A DNA stretch of 64,000 nt from Legionella oakridgensis ATCC 33761 = DSM 21215 (lineage in GTDB: Bacteria; Pseudomonadota; Gammaproteobacteria; Legionellales; Legionellaceae): contig NZ_CP004006.1 in assembly GCF_000512355.1 (NCBI RefSeq), forward strand, positions 425,001-489,000. The letters are read 5' to 3'. Below the pieces are notes generated by a model. It saw only the letters and a program-made list of their open reading frames with translations, did no database searches and was not told where the DNA came from. Of this stretch, positions 42,377 through 50,837 are shown piece by piece; position 1 is the first letter of the stretch; every line of letters starts with the position of its first letter. The position numbers were made by a program, and so were the translations under genes.

Positions 42377-42715
42377 ATGATGATTAGGTCTTCGCATACA
42401 ATGGCGCTTTATAAGTGGCTCGTCTCTTTATTGATACTGTGTCAATGTATGACGTTTATGCCCTTCATGCAAAAATCATTCAGTGAGATAGAAAAATCTA
42501 GGCATGCTTATTCTTCAATCGTGTCCACACCATGTAAATCCAATCTAAGCGTTACTTTGAAAAACTGCCAAACGATGACTGGATTGTCCTGTTTTATTCC
42601 CTCCTTTAATGGGGATGATTTCTATCCCAATCGTTTTGTAATCATCGTTCTTTTGTCTATTGGCCTTCTTCTTTTGGCACCCTTAAAGAATATATTTAAA
42701 CCTCCACGGCCATGA
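42377..42715 (+). CDS. Small membrane protein of unknown function
   Basis: 112 residues with an N-terminal hydrophobic segment (about 11-28), a central Cys-containing loop (four Cys between the two helices) and a C-terminal membrane helix (about 86-104) followed by a short basic, proline-containing tail. Translation may begin at MALYKWLVSLL (42401). No family is recognised. It lies 78 bases after zapE and 86 bases before the exported protein at 42802. Confidence 0.5.
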   Translation: MMIRSSHTMALYKWLVSLLILCQCMTFMPFMQKSFSEIEKSRHAYSSIVSTPCKSNLSVTLKNCQTMTGLSCFIPSFNGDDFYPNRFVIIVLLSIGLLLLAPLKNIFKPPRP

Positions 42716-42801
42716 ATGGTTGTGTATTGAGTTAAAACGGCGAGCCTTCACTTAGAGAAAAGAGGATGGACGCCTTCATAAAAAAATAGTTGAGGTTTAA
42801 A

Positions 42802-43287
42802 ATGCTATATTTATCAAGAATTTTTTTAATCAGTATGTTCTGGGTACTGACCAGTTTATCTTTTGCGGAAGGTGTAAATAGTGCGGCCATTCCGGATCAT
42901 AATTATTTTCAGTTTCAGATTCAGCAATACCATACCCAGCGCCAAAACGGACAAACATTGAACGTGTACGTTCGTTACGCGTTAAAGGATGGATTAGAGC
43001 GGTCGCAGTATCCAGACTATATTCCCATTCGTGCGGCATTACTCAGTTATCTTGAACCTAGCGAAGAGTTGCCTGCGGATGCCTATTGGGAAGTGATTGC
43101 TGAGCGCATAGGAAACGCGTTGTATGAGCGTTTCCCTATAAAAGGGGTGAGTATTCAGTTGCTCGTGTTCCCTAATGAACAGGCGCAGCCTTATGAACCC
43201 GGATTTCATGGTCCTATTTACACAAAAGGAAAGATCGAACCGTTAAATGTGAATCCGCCAATTGTATGGGATACAGTGAATGGATAA
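42802..43287 (+). CDS. Exported protein of unknown function
   Basis: 161 residues. It starts at MLYLSRIF with TGAGG six bases upstream; a TTG start four codons earlier is less likely. A signal peptide covers residues 1-22 (cleavage after LSFA). The mature part is rich in Tyr, Gln and Pro and has no recognised domain. It contains YPDYIPIRAALLSYLEP and ends PPIVWDTVNG. Probably periplasmic. It precedes the feo promoter region. Confidence 0.7.
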   Translation: MLYLSRIFLISMFWVLTSLSFAEGVNSAAIPDHNYFQFQIQQYHTQRQNGQTLNVYVRYALKDGLERSQYPDYIPIRAALLSYLEPSEELPADAYWEVIAERIGNALYERFPIKGVSIQLLVFPNEQAQPYEPGFHGPIYTKGKIEPLNVNPPIVWDTVNG

Positions 43288-43309
43288 CCTGTTCAAGATA
43301 AGTTTTTTT

Positions 43310-43337
43310 ATACGTGTTCAGTAAACTGAACACGTAT
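43310..43337. repeat. Perfect 12-bp inverted repeat upstream of feo
   Basis: ATACGTGTTCAG (43310-43321) is the exact reverse complement of CTGAACACGTAT (43326-43337), separated by TAAA. A T7 tract precedes it and no T tract follows, so it is a poor terminator for the plus strand, although it could still fold in mRNA. It may be an operator or an unusual terminator between the exported protein gene and the Fur box. Confidence 0.7.
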
Positions 43338-43375
43338 GGATGGTATTTCAGGTTATTTACACAAATTGCTTTTAA

Positions 43376-43405
43376 TTGAGAATGATTCTCGATAGCATTT
43401 ATGCT
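43376..43405 (+). promoter_or_regulatory. Fur-controlled promoter of feoABC
   Basis: TTGAGAATGATTCTCGATAG (43376-43395) contains the palindrome GAGAATGATTCTC and matches the Fur box consensus (GATAATGATTATCATTATC) well. It overlaps a promoter: TTGAGA (43376-43381) as -35 and TATGCT (43400-43405) as -10, 18 bases apart, so Fur-Fe(II) would block RNA polymerase. The feoA ATG follows at 43437. Confidence 0.82.
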
Positions 43406-43436
43406 ATACTGCTTTTTTTCTTGTATGTTTTACGAC

Positions 43437-43667
43437 ATGATAAAAATCTCTGAATTGGTTCAAGGTGATCAAGTACGTCTGGTAGATTTTGGTGAAACGG
43501 ACGTTCTTTATCGCCGTCGTCTCTTATCATTGGGAATAACACGAGGCGTTGTCCTTAAGATAATACGAGTAGCTCCTTTAGGTTGCCCTTTGCAAGTGGA
43601 TGTGCGTGGTACGTCACTTACCTTGCGCAAAGAGGAAGCCTGCCATTTAATTTGGGAGCGTTTATGA
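43437..43667 (+). CDS. feoA: Ferrous iron transport protein A
   Basis: A 76-residue SH3-like cytosolic protein that supports FeoB. Sequence elements LVQGDQVRLVDF, RRRLLSLGITRGVVLKI and APLGCPLQVDVRGTSLTLRKEEA match FeoA. The frame is open to 43401 but MIKISELVQGD is the family start. Its stop overlaps the feoB ATG (ATGA, 43664-43667). It is the first gene after the Fur box. Confidence 0.93.
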   Translation: MIKISELVQGDQVRLVDFGETDVLYRRRLLSLGITRGVVLKIIRVAPLGCPLQVDVRGTSLTLRKEEACHLIWERL

Positions 43668-45900
43668 TTCATGCGATGCTGATTGGTAATCCCAATTGTG
43701 GAAAAACAACTTTATTTAATGCCTTGACTGGAGATAATCAGCGTATTGGCAATTGGCCAGGCGTTACGGTTGAGAAGAAAACTGGACAGTTTGACATCAA
43801 TGCGGAGCAAGTGCTTGTAACCGATTTACCAGGAATTTATTCCCTCGTTTCATCGACAACTGGTTCGAGTCAGGATGAACAAATTACGGCTCAAAATGTT
43901 GCTACGACTGACATGGATATCATCATTAATGTCATTGATGCTTGTCATTTGGAAAGGCATTTATATTTGACAAGCCAATTATTGGAATTAGGTAAACCGG
44001 TTGTTATTGCACTTAACATGATTGATATAGCGCATCAACGTGGAATTACCATCGACCCTAAAGCGTTGTCAAAGCAGCTTGGCTGTCCTGTGATTGAATT
44101 ACAAGCGCATCGTCAACTGGGTGTTGAGGCTTTAAAGCATGCCATATTGGCAAAACAAAAATCAGCATGTCCTTTGGAGTTGTCATTACCGTCCGCTGTT
44201 TCTACGGTGCTGGCAGATTTTGAAAAAATATTATTATCTCAAGGTAATAAGCCAGCGATGGCTTCATACTTGGCTCGTCGTTTTTTAGAGGGCGATACCT
44301 TATTACTTGAACGCGATTTTTTTGCTGCAGACAGCATAAAAGATGCGGATGTGCTCTTGGCTGACGCCCGCTATCAGATTGTTCATCAGATTGTTTCACA
44401 GGTACAGCGTAAAAAATCCGATGCCAGTGAACATTTAACAGATAAGATTGACCGCATTGTATTACATCGAGTTTGGGCGCTGCCTATTTTTTTGCCGTGA
44501 TGTATTTAATGTTTTTATTTGCCATTAACGTAGGTGGCGCATTCCAAGATTTTTTTGATATCACCACCGATGTCTTGTTTGTGCAAGGGACAGCGTGGTT
44601 ATTGCAACAGTTCCATATGCCTGCCTGGGTGATTGCTTTGTTGGCCAATGGGGTTGGCAAGGGAATCAATACGACTTTGACTTTTATCCCAGTTATCGCT
44701 GCTATGTTTTTCTTTCTGTCACTACTGGAATTATCGGGATATATGGCAAGAGCAGCCTTTGTGGTTGACAAGATTATGCGGATTTTGGGTTTGCCTGGTA
44801 AGTCATTTGTACCCATGATCGTTGGCTTTGGATGTAATGTTCCAGCCATTATGGCAGCCCGTACGCTGGATTCTGAACGTGATCGTTTGCTGACGATTTT
44901 AATGAGTCCTTTTATGTCTTGTAGTGCTCGATTGGCTATCTATGCCGTTTTTGTGGCTGCGTTTTTCCCAACCGGTGGTCAAAATATCGTATTTTCCCTT
45001 TACCTGATAGGGATTCTCATGGCAGTATTGACGGGATTTCTCTTACGTAAAACCATGCTTCATGGACAGACGTCTCCTTTAATTCTTGAATTACCAGCCT
45101 ATCACAAACCTTCTTTGCGTCGGGTACTTAAAGACACTTCGCTGCGTTTGCGTCATTTTGTTGTCCGTGCGGGCAAAATGATTATACCAGTCTGCGTGAT
45201 TCTTGGCGGCTTGAATGCTTTGACAATGCATGGTGGAATAAACAGTGCTGAGGCAAGCAGCGAATCCGTTTTGTCATGGCTTGGGCAATACTTAACGCCC
45301 CTATTTTATCCCATGGGGCTTCATCAAGAGAACTGGCCAGCAACGGTTGGACTGCTGACTGGTATGCTCGCCAAGGAAGTGGTGGTGGGATCGTTAAATA
45401 CACTGTATGGCCAAATGATTACGATGGCGCATACTGCAGGTAATGATTTTGATTTCTGGGGTTCCATACAAGCTGCTCTTTGGTCGGTTCCGCACAATCT
45501 TACTCAATTGGGGCAGGCATTATTAAATCCCATAGTTGCCAGCGCTCCTGATGGAGAGTTATCACAATCGGTTTATGGCATGATGTATCAGCAATTTGAT
45601 GGTAAAGCTGGTGCTTATGCTTATTTGCTGTTCATTCTTCTTTATATTCCCTGCGTATCTACCATGGCAGTGATTCGTCAGGAAGCAAATCGTAAGTGGA
45701 TGTGGTTTTCCATTACCTGGTCTTTTCTTATTGCTTATGCCAGTGCCGTGTTGTTTTATCAAGTGGCAACGTATATGGAACATCCCCAGCAAACCATGAT
45801 TACTCTTGGATGTATCATAGGGTTAATCGTTTCTGTTGTTTTTATGATGCGCTTAGGCGCTACCTATCAAGGAGCCAACCATGTTACTGCAAATTCGTGA
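43664..45900 (+). CDS. feoB: Ferrous iron transport protein B, split by a frameshift
   Basis: The GTP-gated Fe(II) transporter of the inner membrane, about 745 residues when joined. The N-terminal G domain shows GNPNCGKTT (residues 8-16), TDLPGIYSL (G3) and ALNMID (G4). The membrane part has GFGCNVPAIMAARTL and GMLAKEVVVGSLNTLY, both typical of FeoB gate regions. The frame changes at the T7 run 44487-44493; one extra T gives LPIFFAVMYLMFLFAINVGG. The body start is the ATG overlapping feoA. Its end overlaps feoC by 20 bases. Confidence 0.93.
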
Positions 45901-46096
45901 GTTTATTACTCGAGAGAAAGTAGTCAGCACCCAACAGTTGGCTCGCGCATTTCACCTTGATGAGCAAGCGTTGCAGCCTATGTTAATGATGTGGGTGAAT
46001 AAAGGGGTCATCCGCCCATGCCAAGAAAAAACGGGCTGTCAAAGCAGCTGTTTGCGCTGTAGTAGCAAAGCCCCGGTATTTTATCAGCTTGTATAA
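45881..46096 (+). CDS. feoC: FeoC-like [Fe-S]-type winged-helix protein
   Basis: A 71-residue winged-helix protein. The N-terminal half (REFITREKVVSTQQLARAF, LDEQALQPMLMMWVNKGVI) is the FeoC helix-turn-helix fold. The C-terminal Cys cluster CQEKTGCQSSCLRC supplies four cysteines for an Fe-S cluster. It overlaps the end of feoB; AAGGAG lies upstream of the ATG. It likely regulates or stabilises FeoB. Confidence 0.85.
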   Translation: MLLQIREFITREKVVSTQQLARAFHLDEQALQPMLMMWVNKGVIRPCQEKTGCQSSCLRCSSKAPVFYQLV

Positions 46097-46208
46097 GAGT
46101 CTAAATCATTTTACGCTACGAAAAACAATAAGATATTTATTGTTAACCGTGCTAGATTAAGGAATTTCAGCTAAGATTATCTTATAGAAATAAAATGGTT
46201 GAAGTGTG

Positions 46209-46838
46209 ATGGCAGATTCTCAAGACATCCCAACAGAAGATTTGGCACAGGCGGTTTATAACGAACGCAAAGTTTTATACGAAGAAGATGAATTTGACCC
46301 CATTGTTCTTGTAGAAAGAGTGTATCAATTATGGTGGCGCTGGGGTGATTTCCATTTGTTTATCATTAGTCCAACCATTGATACCATTTCTCCTCCCTTG
46401 ATTATTCCCCCGGCCACTGTGGATGCTAACGGGGAACTTGAATTTGTTTATACCATTTACGATCACGGTTATAAGCTCAGTACTTCCAAGGGTGAAGAAA
46501 TGTTTACCGTCGGAATGTCAATGTATAAATTGTATATGACTATTGAAAAAATGATTTACTTGTTGGTCGAGCGCCTGAAATCCGGCGGCATTGACGGTGA
46601 AACGGAAGTGCAAGTTGCTTTTGGTGGACATGAATTGGCGCAACGCAAGGCGTTTGAATCCGTTATTAACCTTAATTACAACGTTGTGGTGACCAATTTT
46701 GATCCCGGTGTTTGGGGAGAGCGTTATCTTCAAAATGTCAAGCGCCTGGCTGATAAAGGTTATGGCTATCCGCCAGAAGCTCCACGGGACACATATCGAC
46801 ATGCCCATACGCCTACTACCGCGACTAAACGGTCGTGA
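46209..46838 (+). CDS. Uncharacterised conserved cytosolic protein
   Basis: A 209-residue acidic, soluble-looking protein (no signal peptide or membrane segment) with PPLIIPPATVDANGELEFVYTIYDHGYKL-like beta-rich middle and an alpha-helical part (MSMYKLYMTIEKMIYLLVERL). The sequence looks well ordered and gene-like, yet I recognise no family. Start at the ATG (46209) next to a GTG. It ends in a short TTATKRS tail and overlaps the RDD gene end by 14 bases. Confidence 0.7.
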   Translation: MADSQDIPTEDLAQAVYNERKVLYEEDEFDPIVLVERVYQLWWRWGDFHLFIISPTIDTISPPLIIPPATVDANGELEFVYTIYDHGYKLSTSKGEEMFTVGMSMYKLYMTIEKMIYLLVERLKSGGIDGETEVQVAFGGHELAQRKAFESVINLNYNVVVTNFDPGVWGERYLQNVKRLADKGYGYPPEAPRDTYRHAHTPTTATKRS

Positions 46839-47199
46839 TCTGGCATTTTGTCCATTGTTTGAGTATGGTCATTGGGTTTTTCAAACAAATGGCACCATAC
46901 AACAAGGCTGGAAACATCAGTAAAAATCTTGCCAGTATTTGTTTTTGCTTTAAAGGATATGTGCACGAAACAAGCTTCATTTTCCATGCTCGTAGCCCAA
47001 TGGTTTGCCCTCCATATCGATAAGATAGAAAATAGTAATAATACACGATGCTTGCCAAGCTCAATTGATACCAACAAGTTCCCGGTTCGATGATGTTGCC
47101 ATGTCGAAATAAAAGGCATGTTGCAGTAAAGACAACAAATAAGGTAAATAAAACAAACGTATCGTAGATTAATGCACCTAAATATCGAAAAAAATACAT
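46825..47199 (-). CDS. RDD-family membrane protein
   Basis: A 124-residue inner-membrane protein. It opens with the RDD-like MYFFRYLGALIYDTFVLF (Arg-Asp around TM1), and YRYGGQTIGLRAWKMKLV is the characteristic RDD segment before TM3. GGAAG lies eight bases before the chosen ATG; an upstream Met at 47217 (MAEEH) is equally possible. Function of the family is unclear (ion transport or membrane homeostasis has been suggested). Convergent with the unknown protein at 46209. Confidence 0.75.
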   Translation of the reverse strand: MYFFRYLGALIYDTFVLFTLFVVFTATCLLFRHGNIIEPGTCWYQLSLASIVYYYYFLSYRYGGQTIGLRAWKMKLVSCTYPLKQKQILARFLLMFPALLYGAICLKNPMTILKQWTKCQITTV

Positions 47200-47267
47200 A
47201 ATATGTTCTTCCGCCATAAAACCATGAAATCTTATAATATTTCCAGCCAAGGAAGAATGGTTAAACT

Positions 47268-47295
47268 TTGCGTGGAAAAAACAGAGTGGTATACT
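47268..47295 (+). promoter_or_regulatory. Probable promoter of the sdhCDAB operon
   Basis: TTGCGT (47268-47273) and TATACT (47290-47295) are spaced 16 bases apart, and the -10 has an upstream TGG, as in an extended -10. It lies about 90 bases before the GTG start of sdhC, and reads divergently from the RDD gene. Confidence 0.6.
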
Positions 47296-47383
47296 TCCTA
47301 AGTTTTTATGGATGCTTGCCGATAGCTCACATCGTTTCGCAGCAGCTCTGTATTTTTAATATTCCAAAAGGAAGAAAATTACC

Positions 47384-47758
47384 GTGAAGCAAAAAAGACC
47401 GGTCAATCTTGACCTGACCAGCTTGAAGTATCCGCCGATGGCGATCGTATCTATTTTGCATCGTATTTCGGGGATTATTCTGTTTTTATTATTCCCGATG
47501 TTGCTTTATTTGTTTAGTTTGTCATTAACCTCGCCATTAACGTTTCAAGATATGAGCAGGATTCTCGCCAATCCATATTGCAAACTGTTGCTCTGGGCCT
47601 TTAGTTCTGCCTTGATTTATCATTTGCTGGCAGGTATTCGCCATTTGTTGATGGATATGGGGTTTGCTGAAGGTTTAGAGACAGGACGGCGAAGTGCAAT
47701 AATCGTTATTATTCTTGCGATTATTTTGATAATTTTTCTGGGAATCTGGATATGGTAA
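47384..47758 (+). CDS. sdhC: Succinate dehydrogenase cytochrome b556 subunit
   Basis: A 124-residue, three-helix membrane anchor. It has KRPVNLDLTSLKYPPMAIVSILHRISG with the Ser/Arg of the quinone site and the haem-ligand His in YHLLAGIRHLLMD. The start codon is GTG, with AAGGAAG upstream. It overlaps sdhD by seven bases. With SdhD it anchors SdhAB and binds haem b and ubiquinone. Confidence 0.94.
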   Translation: MKQKRPVNLDLTSLKYPPMAIVSILHRISGIILFLLFPMLLYLFSLSLTSPLTFQDMSRILANPYCKLLLWAFSSALIYHLLAGIRHLLMDMGFAEGLETGRRSAIIVIILAIILIIFLGIWIW

Positions 47759-48099
47759 CAAACGTCACAAGTTTAACGGGCAATGGCTTAAAAGATTGGT
47801 TAATTCAGCGGTTTACTGCTGTTTATCTTGCTATTTATTCTTTGTTTTTACTGGTGTTTTTACTGACACATCCGCAGTTGCAATACCATGAATGGCATGC
47901 TCTCTTCCAGTCTGTAGGGATGAAAGTGACCACAATGATTGCTTTATTGACCTTTTTACTACATACCTGGATCGGAATTTGGACGGTAACCACGGATTAC
48001 CTTAAAAGTAAGGTACTTAGAGTCTTTGTGCAATTTCTTGTCGTATGGTTTTTACTTAGCCAATTTATTTGGGGCTTAATGATTGTTTGGGGACAATAA
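47752..48099 (+). CDS. sdhD: Succinate dehydrogenase membrane anchor subunit
   Basis: A 115-residue three-helix protein with the motif [16 protein letters not shown] and a conserved [15 protein letters not shown] segment. It starts inside sdhC and its stop overlaps the sdhA ATG (TAATG, 48097-48101). Part of the inner-membrane complex II. Confidence 0.93.
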   Translation: MVTNVTSLTGNGLKDWLIQRFTAVYLAIYSLFLLVFLLTHPQLQYHEWHALFQSVGMKVTTMIALLTFLLHTWIGIWTVTTDYLKSKVLRVFVQFLVVWFLLSQFIWGLMIVWGQ

Positions 48100-49868
48100 T
48101 GGCTTTTGTGCGTAACGAATTCGATGCAGTAATTATTGGTGCAGGTGGAGCGGGAATGCGCGCTGCGTTGCAGTTGGCTAATTCCGGCATGAAAGTTGCC
48201 TTATTATCGAAGGTCTTCCCTACACGTTCACACACGGTTTCTGCTCAAGGCGGCATAACTTCAGCACTTGGCAATGCTGATGAAGATGACTGGCGTTGGC
48301 ATATGTATGATACCGTTAAGGGAGCGGATTATATTGGTGATCAGGAAGCGATTGAATATTTATGCAAAACTGGTCCTGAAGCCGTTTATGAATTGGAACA
48401 TATGGGATTGCCGTTTTCACGAATGGATAATGGCAAAATCTATCAACGTCCATTTGGTGGTCAATCTAAGAATTTTGGTGGTGAGCAAGCGACACGAACT
48501 TGTGCTGCGGCCGATAGGACAGGCCATGCTCTACTACATACATTGTATCAGCAGAATTTGAAAGCCAAAACCCACGTATTCAGTGAATGGCTGGCTCTGG
48601 ATTTGGTGAAAGACAGTCATGGCCGGATTAGCGGTGTGACTGCCTTGTGTATTGAAACTGGTGAATTGGTGTTTTTCCAAAGTCGGGTTTGTATTTTGGC
48701 CACCGGAGGGGCTGGGCGTATATTTCAATCGACCACCAATGCATACATTAATACTGGCGATGGATTTGGCATGGCATTACGCGCGGGGCTGCCATTGCAA
48801 GATATGGAAATGTGGCAGTTTCATCCCACCGGGATAGCTGGGGCTGGCACTTTAGTCACCGAAGGTTGTCGAGGAGAAGGTGGTTATCTTATTAATAAAG
48901 ATGGGGAGCGATTCATGGAGCGCTATGCGCCGCATGTGAAAGATTTGGCTTCCCGTGATGTTGTTTCAAGAGCCATCGCTTTGGAATTACGCGCTGGAAA
49001 AGGTTTTGACCCCAAAGGCGTTGATCATGTCAAATTAAAATTGGATCATTTGGGTGCTGATTTAATTAAATCCCGTCTTCCGGGAATTCGTGAGCTTTCG
49101 CTGCAGTTTGCCGGTGTTGATCCAATTGTTGAACCTATTCCAGTTGTACCGACATGCCATTATAGCATGGGCGGTATACCCACTAATATTCATGGGCAGG
49201 TTTTGACCAAGCATCGTGGCAAAGAGCAGGTGATTGAAGGGCTGTATGCGGTAGGCGAGTGTGCTTGTGTTTCAGTGCATGGTGCCAATCGTCTGGGAGG
49301 AAATTCTCTGCTGGACCTCGTGGTATTTGGTCGGGCGGCCGGGTTGCACGTAGAAGAGCTTTGGCAATCCAATCAGCTCCCGGATATATCGTATGTATCA
49401 GAAGATGATATTGCAGCGTCTATGATTCGTTATCACCGCTGGGAGAATTCTAAGGATGGTGAAAATCCTGCTGCTATTCGTGATGAAATGCAGCGTGTCA
49501 TGCAGGAAGATTTTGGTGTATTTCGTACCGGCGATGTGATGGAAAAGGGTTTGGAGCGTTTACAAGCGTTGAGGGAACGGTTGACTCATGCCAAATTACT
49601 GGATAAGAGCAAAGTGTTTAATACAGAACGAGTAACCGTTTTGGAATTGGATAACCTCATGGCAACAGCCTATGCTTCTGCCAAATCCGCACTTAGTCGT
49701 ACGGAAAGCCGGGGAGCGCACAGTCGTGAAGATTATCCAAAACGAGACGATGTTAACTGGATTAAACATACTTTGTATTTTGCCGAAGATGATCAAATCG
49801 ATTATCGGCCGGTTAATACGACACCTAAATACGTTGAGCCATTTGAGCCGAAAGAACGTGTTTATTAA
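48099..49868 (+). CDS. sdhA: Succinate dehydrogenase flavoprotein subunit
   Basis: A 589-residue flavoprotein that oxidises succinate to fumarate. It shows the FAD-binding [15 protein letters not shown], the His that carries covalent FAD in [21 protein letters not shown] and the catalytic Arg region GEGGYLIN. The frame is open upstream to 48069 but the start overlapping the sdhD stop is the proper one. It lies 12 bases before sdhB. Confidence 0.97.
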   Translation: MAFVRNEFDAVIIGAGGAGMRAALQLANSGMKVALLSKVFPTRSHTVSAQGGITSALGNADEDDWRWHMYDTVKGADYIGDQEAIEYLCKTGPEAVYELEHMGLPFSRMDNGKIYQRPFGGQSKNFGGEQATRTCAAADRTGHALLHTLYQQNLKAKTHVFSEWLALDLVKDSHGRISGVTALCIETGELVFFQSRVCILATGGAGRIFQSTTNAYINTGDGFGMALRAGLPLQDMEMWQFHPTGIAGAGTLVTEGCRGEGGYLINKDGERFMERYAPHVKDLASRDVVSRAIALELRAGKGFDPKGVDHVKLKLDHLGADLIKSRLPGIRELSLQFAGVDPIVEPIPVVPTCHYSMGGIPTNIHGQVLTKHRGKEQVIEGLYAVGECACVSVHGANRLGGNSLLDLVVFGRAAGLHVEELWQSNQLPDISYVSEDDIAASMIRYHRWENSKDGENPAAIRDEMQRVMQEDFGVFRTGDVMEKGLERLQALRERLTHAKLLDKSKVFNTERVTVLELDNLMATAYASAKSALSRTESRGAHSREDYPKRDDVNWIKHTLYFAEDDQIDYRPVNTTPKYVEPFEPKERVY

Positions 49869-49880
49869 TGAGGATATACT

Positions 49881-50603
49881 ATGGCTGATACCCGAAAACT
49901 GACTTTATCGATTTATCGCTATAATCCTGAGGTTGATGCTAAGCCTTATATGAAAGATTATGAGATAGCTATTCCGGAAAAAAGCGATCCTATGTTGCTG
50001 ACGTTGCTTGAACGCTTGAAAATGGAACAAGATGCAACGCTGGCGTTTCGCCGTTCTTGCCGTGAAGGTGTATGTGGTTCAGATGGCATGAATATTAATG
50101 GCACAAATGGCCTTGCCTGTGTCACTCATCTTTCTAAGTTGAATACTGATAAAATAGTCATTCGTCCGCTGCCAGGGTTTCCCGTTGTTCGTGATTTGGT
50201 GGTTGATATGACTCAATTTTACCAGCAATACGAACGCATAGAACCTTATTTGCAGCATGATGGAGTGATTCCGGCGCGCGAATATCTACAATCTCCAGAA
50301 GAGCGTGCTAAGCTGGATGGCTTGTACGAATGCATATTATGTGCTTGTTGTACAAGTTCTTGCCCATCCTACTGGTGGAATCCAGATAAGTTTGTAGGAC
50401 CGGCTGGGCTGTTGCAAGCTCGCCGATTCTTAGCGGATAGCCGTGATACGGCAACCATACATCGATTGAATAAATTACAAGATCCATTCAGTGTATTTCG
50501 ATGTCGTACCATCATGAATTGCACGAATGTTTGCCCGAAAGGACTCGACCCATCGAAAGCGATTGGAGAAATACGTCAACAAATGTTGACCCATGAAACT
50601 TAA
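49881..50603 (+). CDS. sdhB: Succinate dehydrogenase iron-sulfur subunit
   Basis: A 240-residue protein with three Fe-S centres: the [2Fe-2S] ligands in CREGVCGSDGM and GLAC, and the [4Fe-4S]/[3Fe-4S] ligands in CILCACCTSSCPSYW and MNCTNVCPKGLDP. It links the flavin to the quinone site. Last gene of sdhCDAB; a strong terminator follows. Confidence 0.97.
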   Translation: MADTRKLTLSIYRYNPEVDAKPYMKDYEIAIPEKSDPMLLTLLERLKMEQDATLAFRRSCREGVCGSDGMNINGTNGLACVTHLSKLNTDKIVIRPLPGFPVVRDLVVDMTQFYQQYERIEPYLQHDGVIPAREYLQSPEERAKLDGLYECILCACCTSSCPSYWWNPDKFVGPAGLLQARRFLADSRDTATIHRLNKLQDPFSVFRCRTIMNCTNVCPKGLDPSKAIGEIRQQMLTHET

Positions 50604-50659
50604 ATGATTGTCTATATGGTCTCAAATTTTTCGGGCCGGGGAGGCGGTTGTAATTGACG

Positions 50660-50708
50660 AAAAACCCTAAGTAACTGAGCATCGTCATGCCTAGTTGCTG
50701 GGGTTTTT
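50660..50708 (+). terminator. Terminator-like hairpin after sdhB
   Basis: AAAAACCC (50660-50667) plus TAAGTAACT pairs with AGTTGCTGGGGTTTTT (about 50693-50707), a long stem around a loop of about 16 bases and ending in five T. It separates sdhCDAB from sucABCD, and because the A/T arms flank it, it could act in both directions. Confidence 0.7.
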
Positions 50709-50837
50709 GGCATTTTTACAATAAGCAGCCTACACTTGCAACGATTCCCGTGTGAACGCTGGGCATCAAAGATTTGAGAAATCCGATATTGCTTTTGTCT
50801 GGAATATAGCCAGACGAGCCTTGTGGAGAACGAAGTA

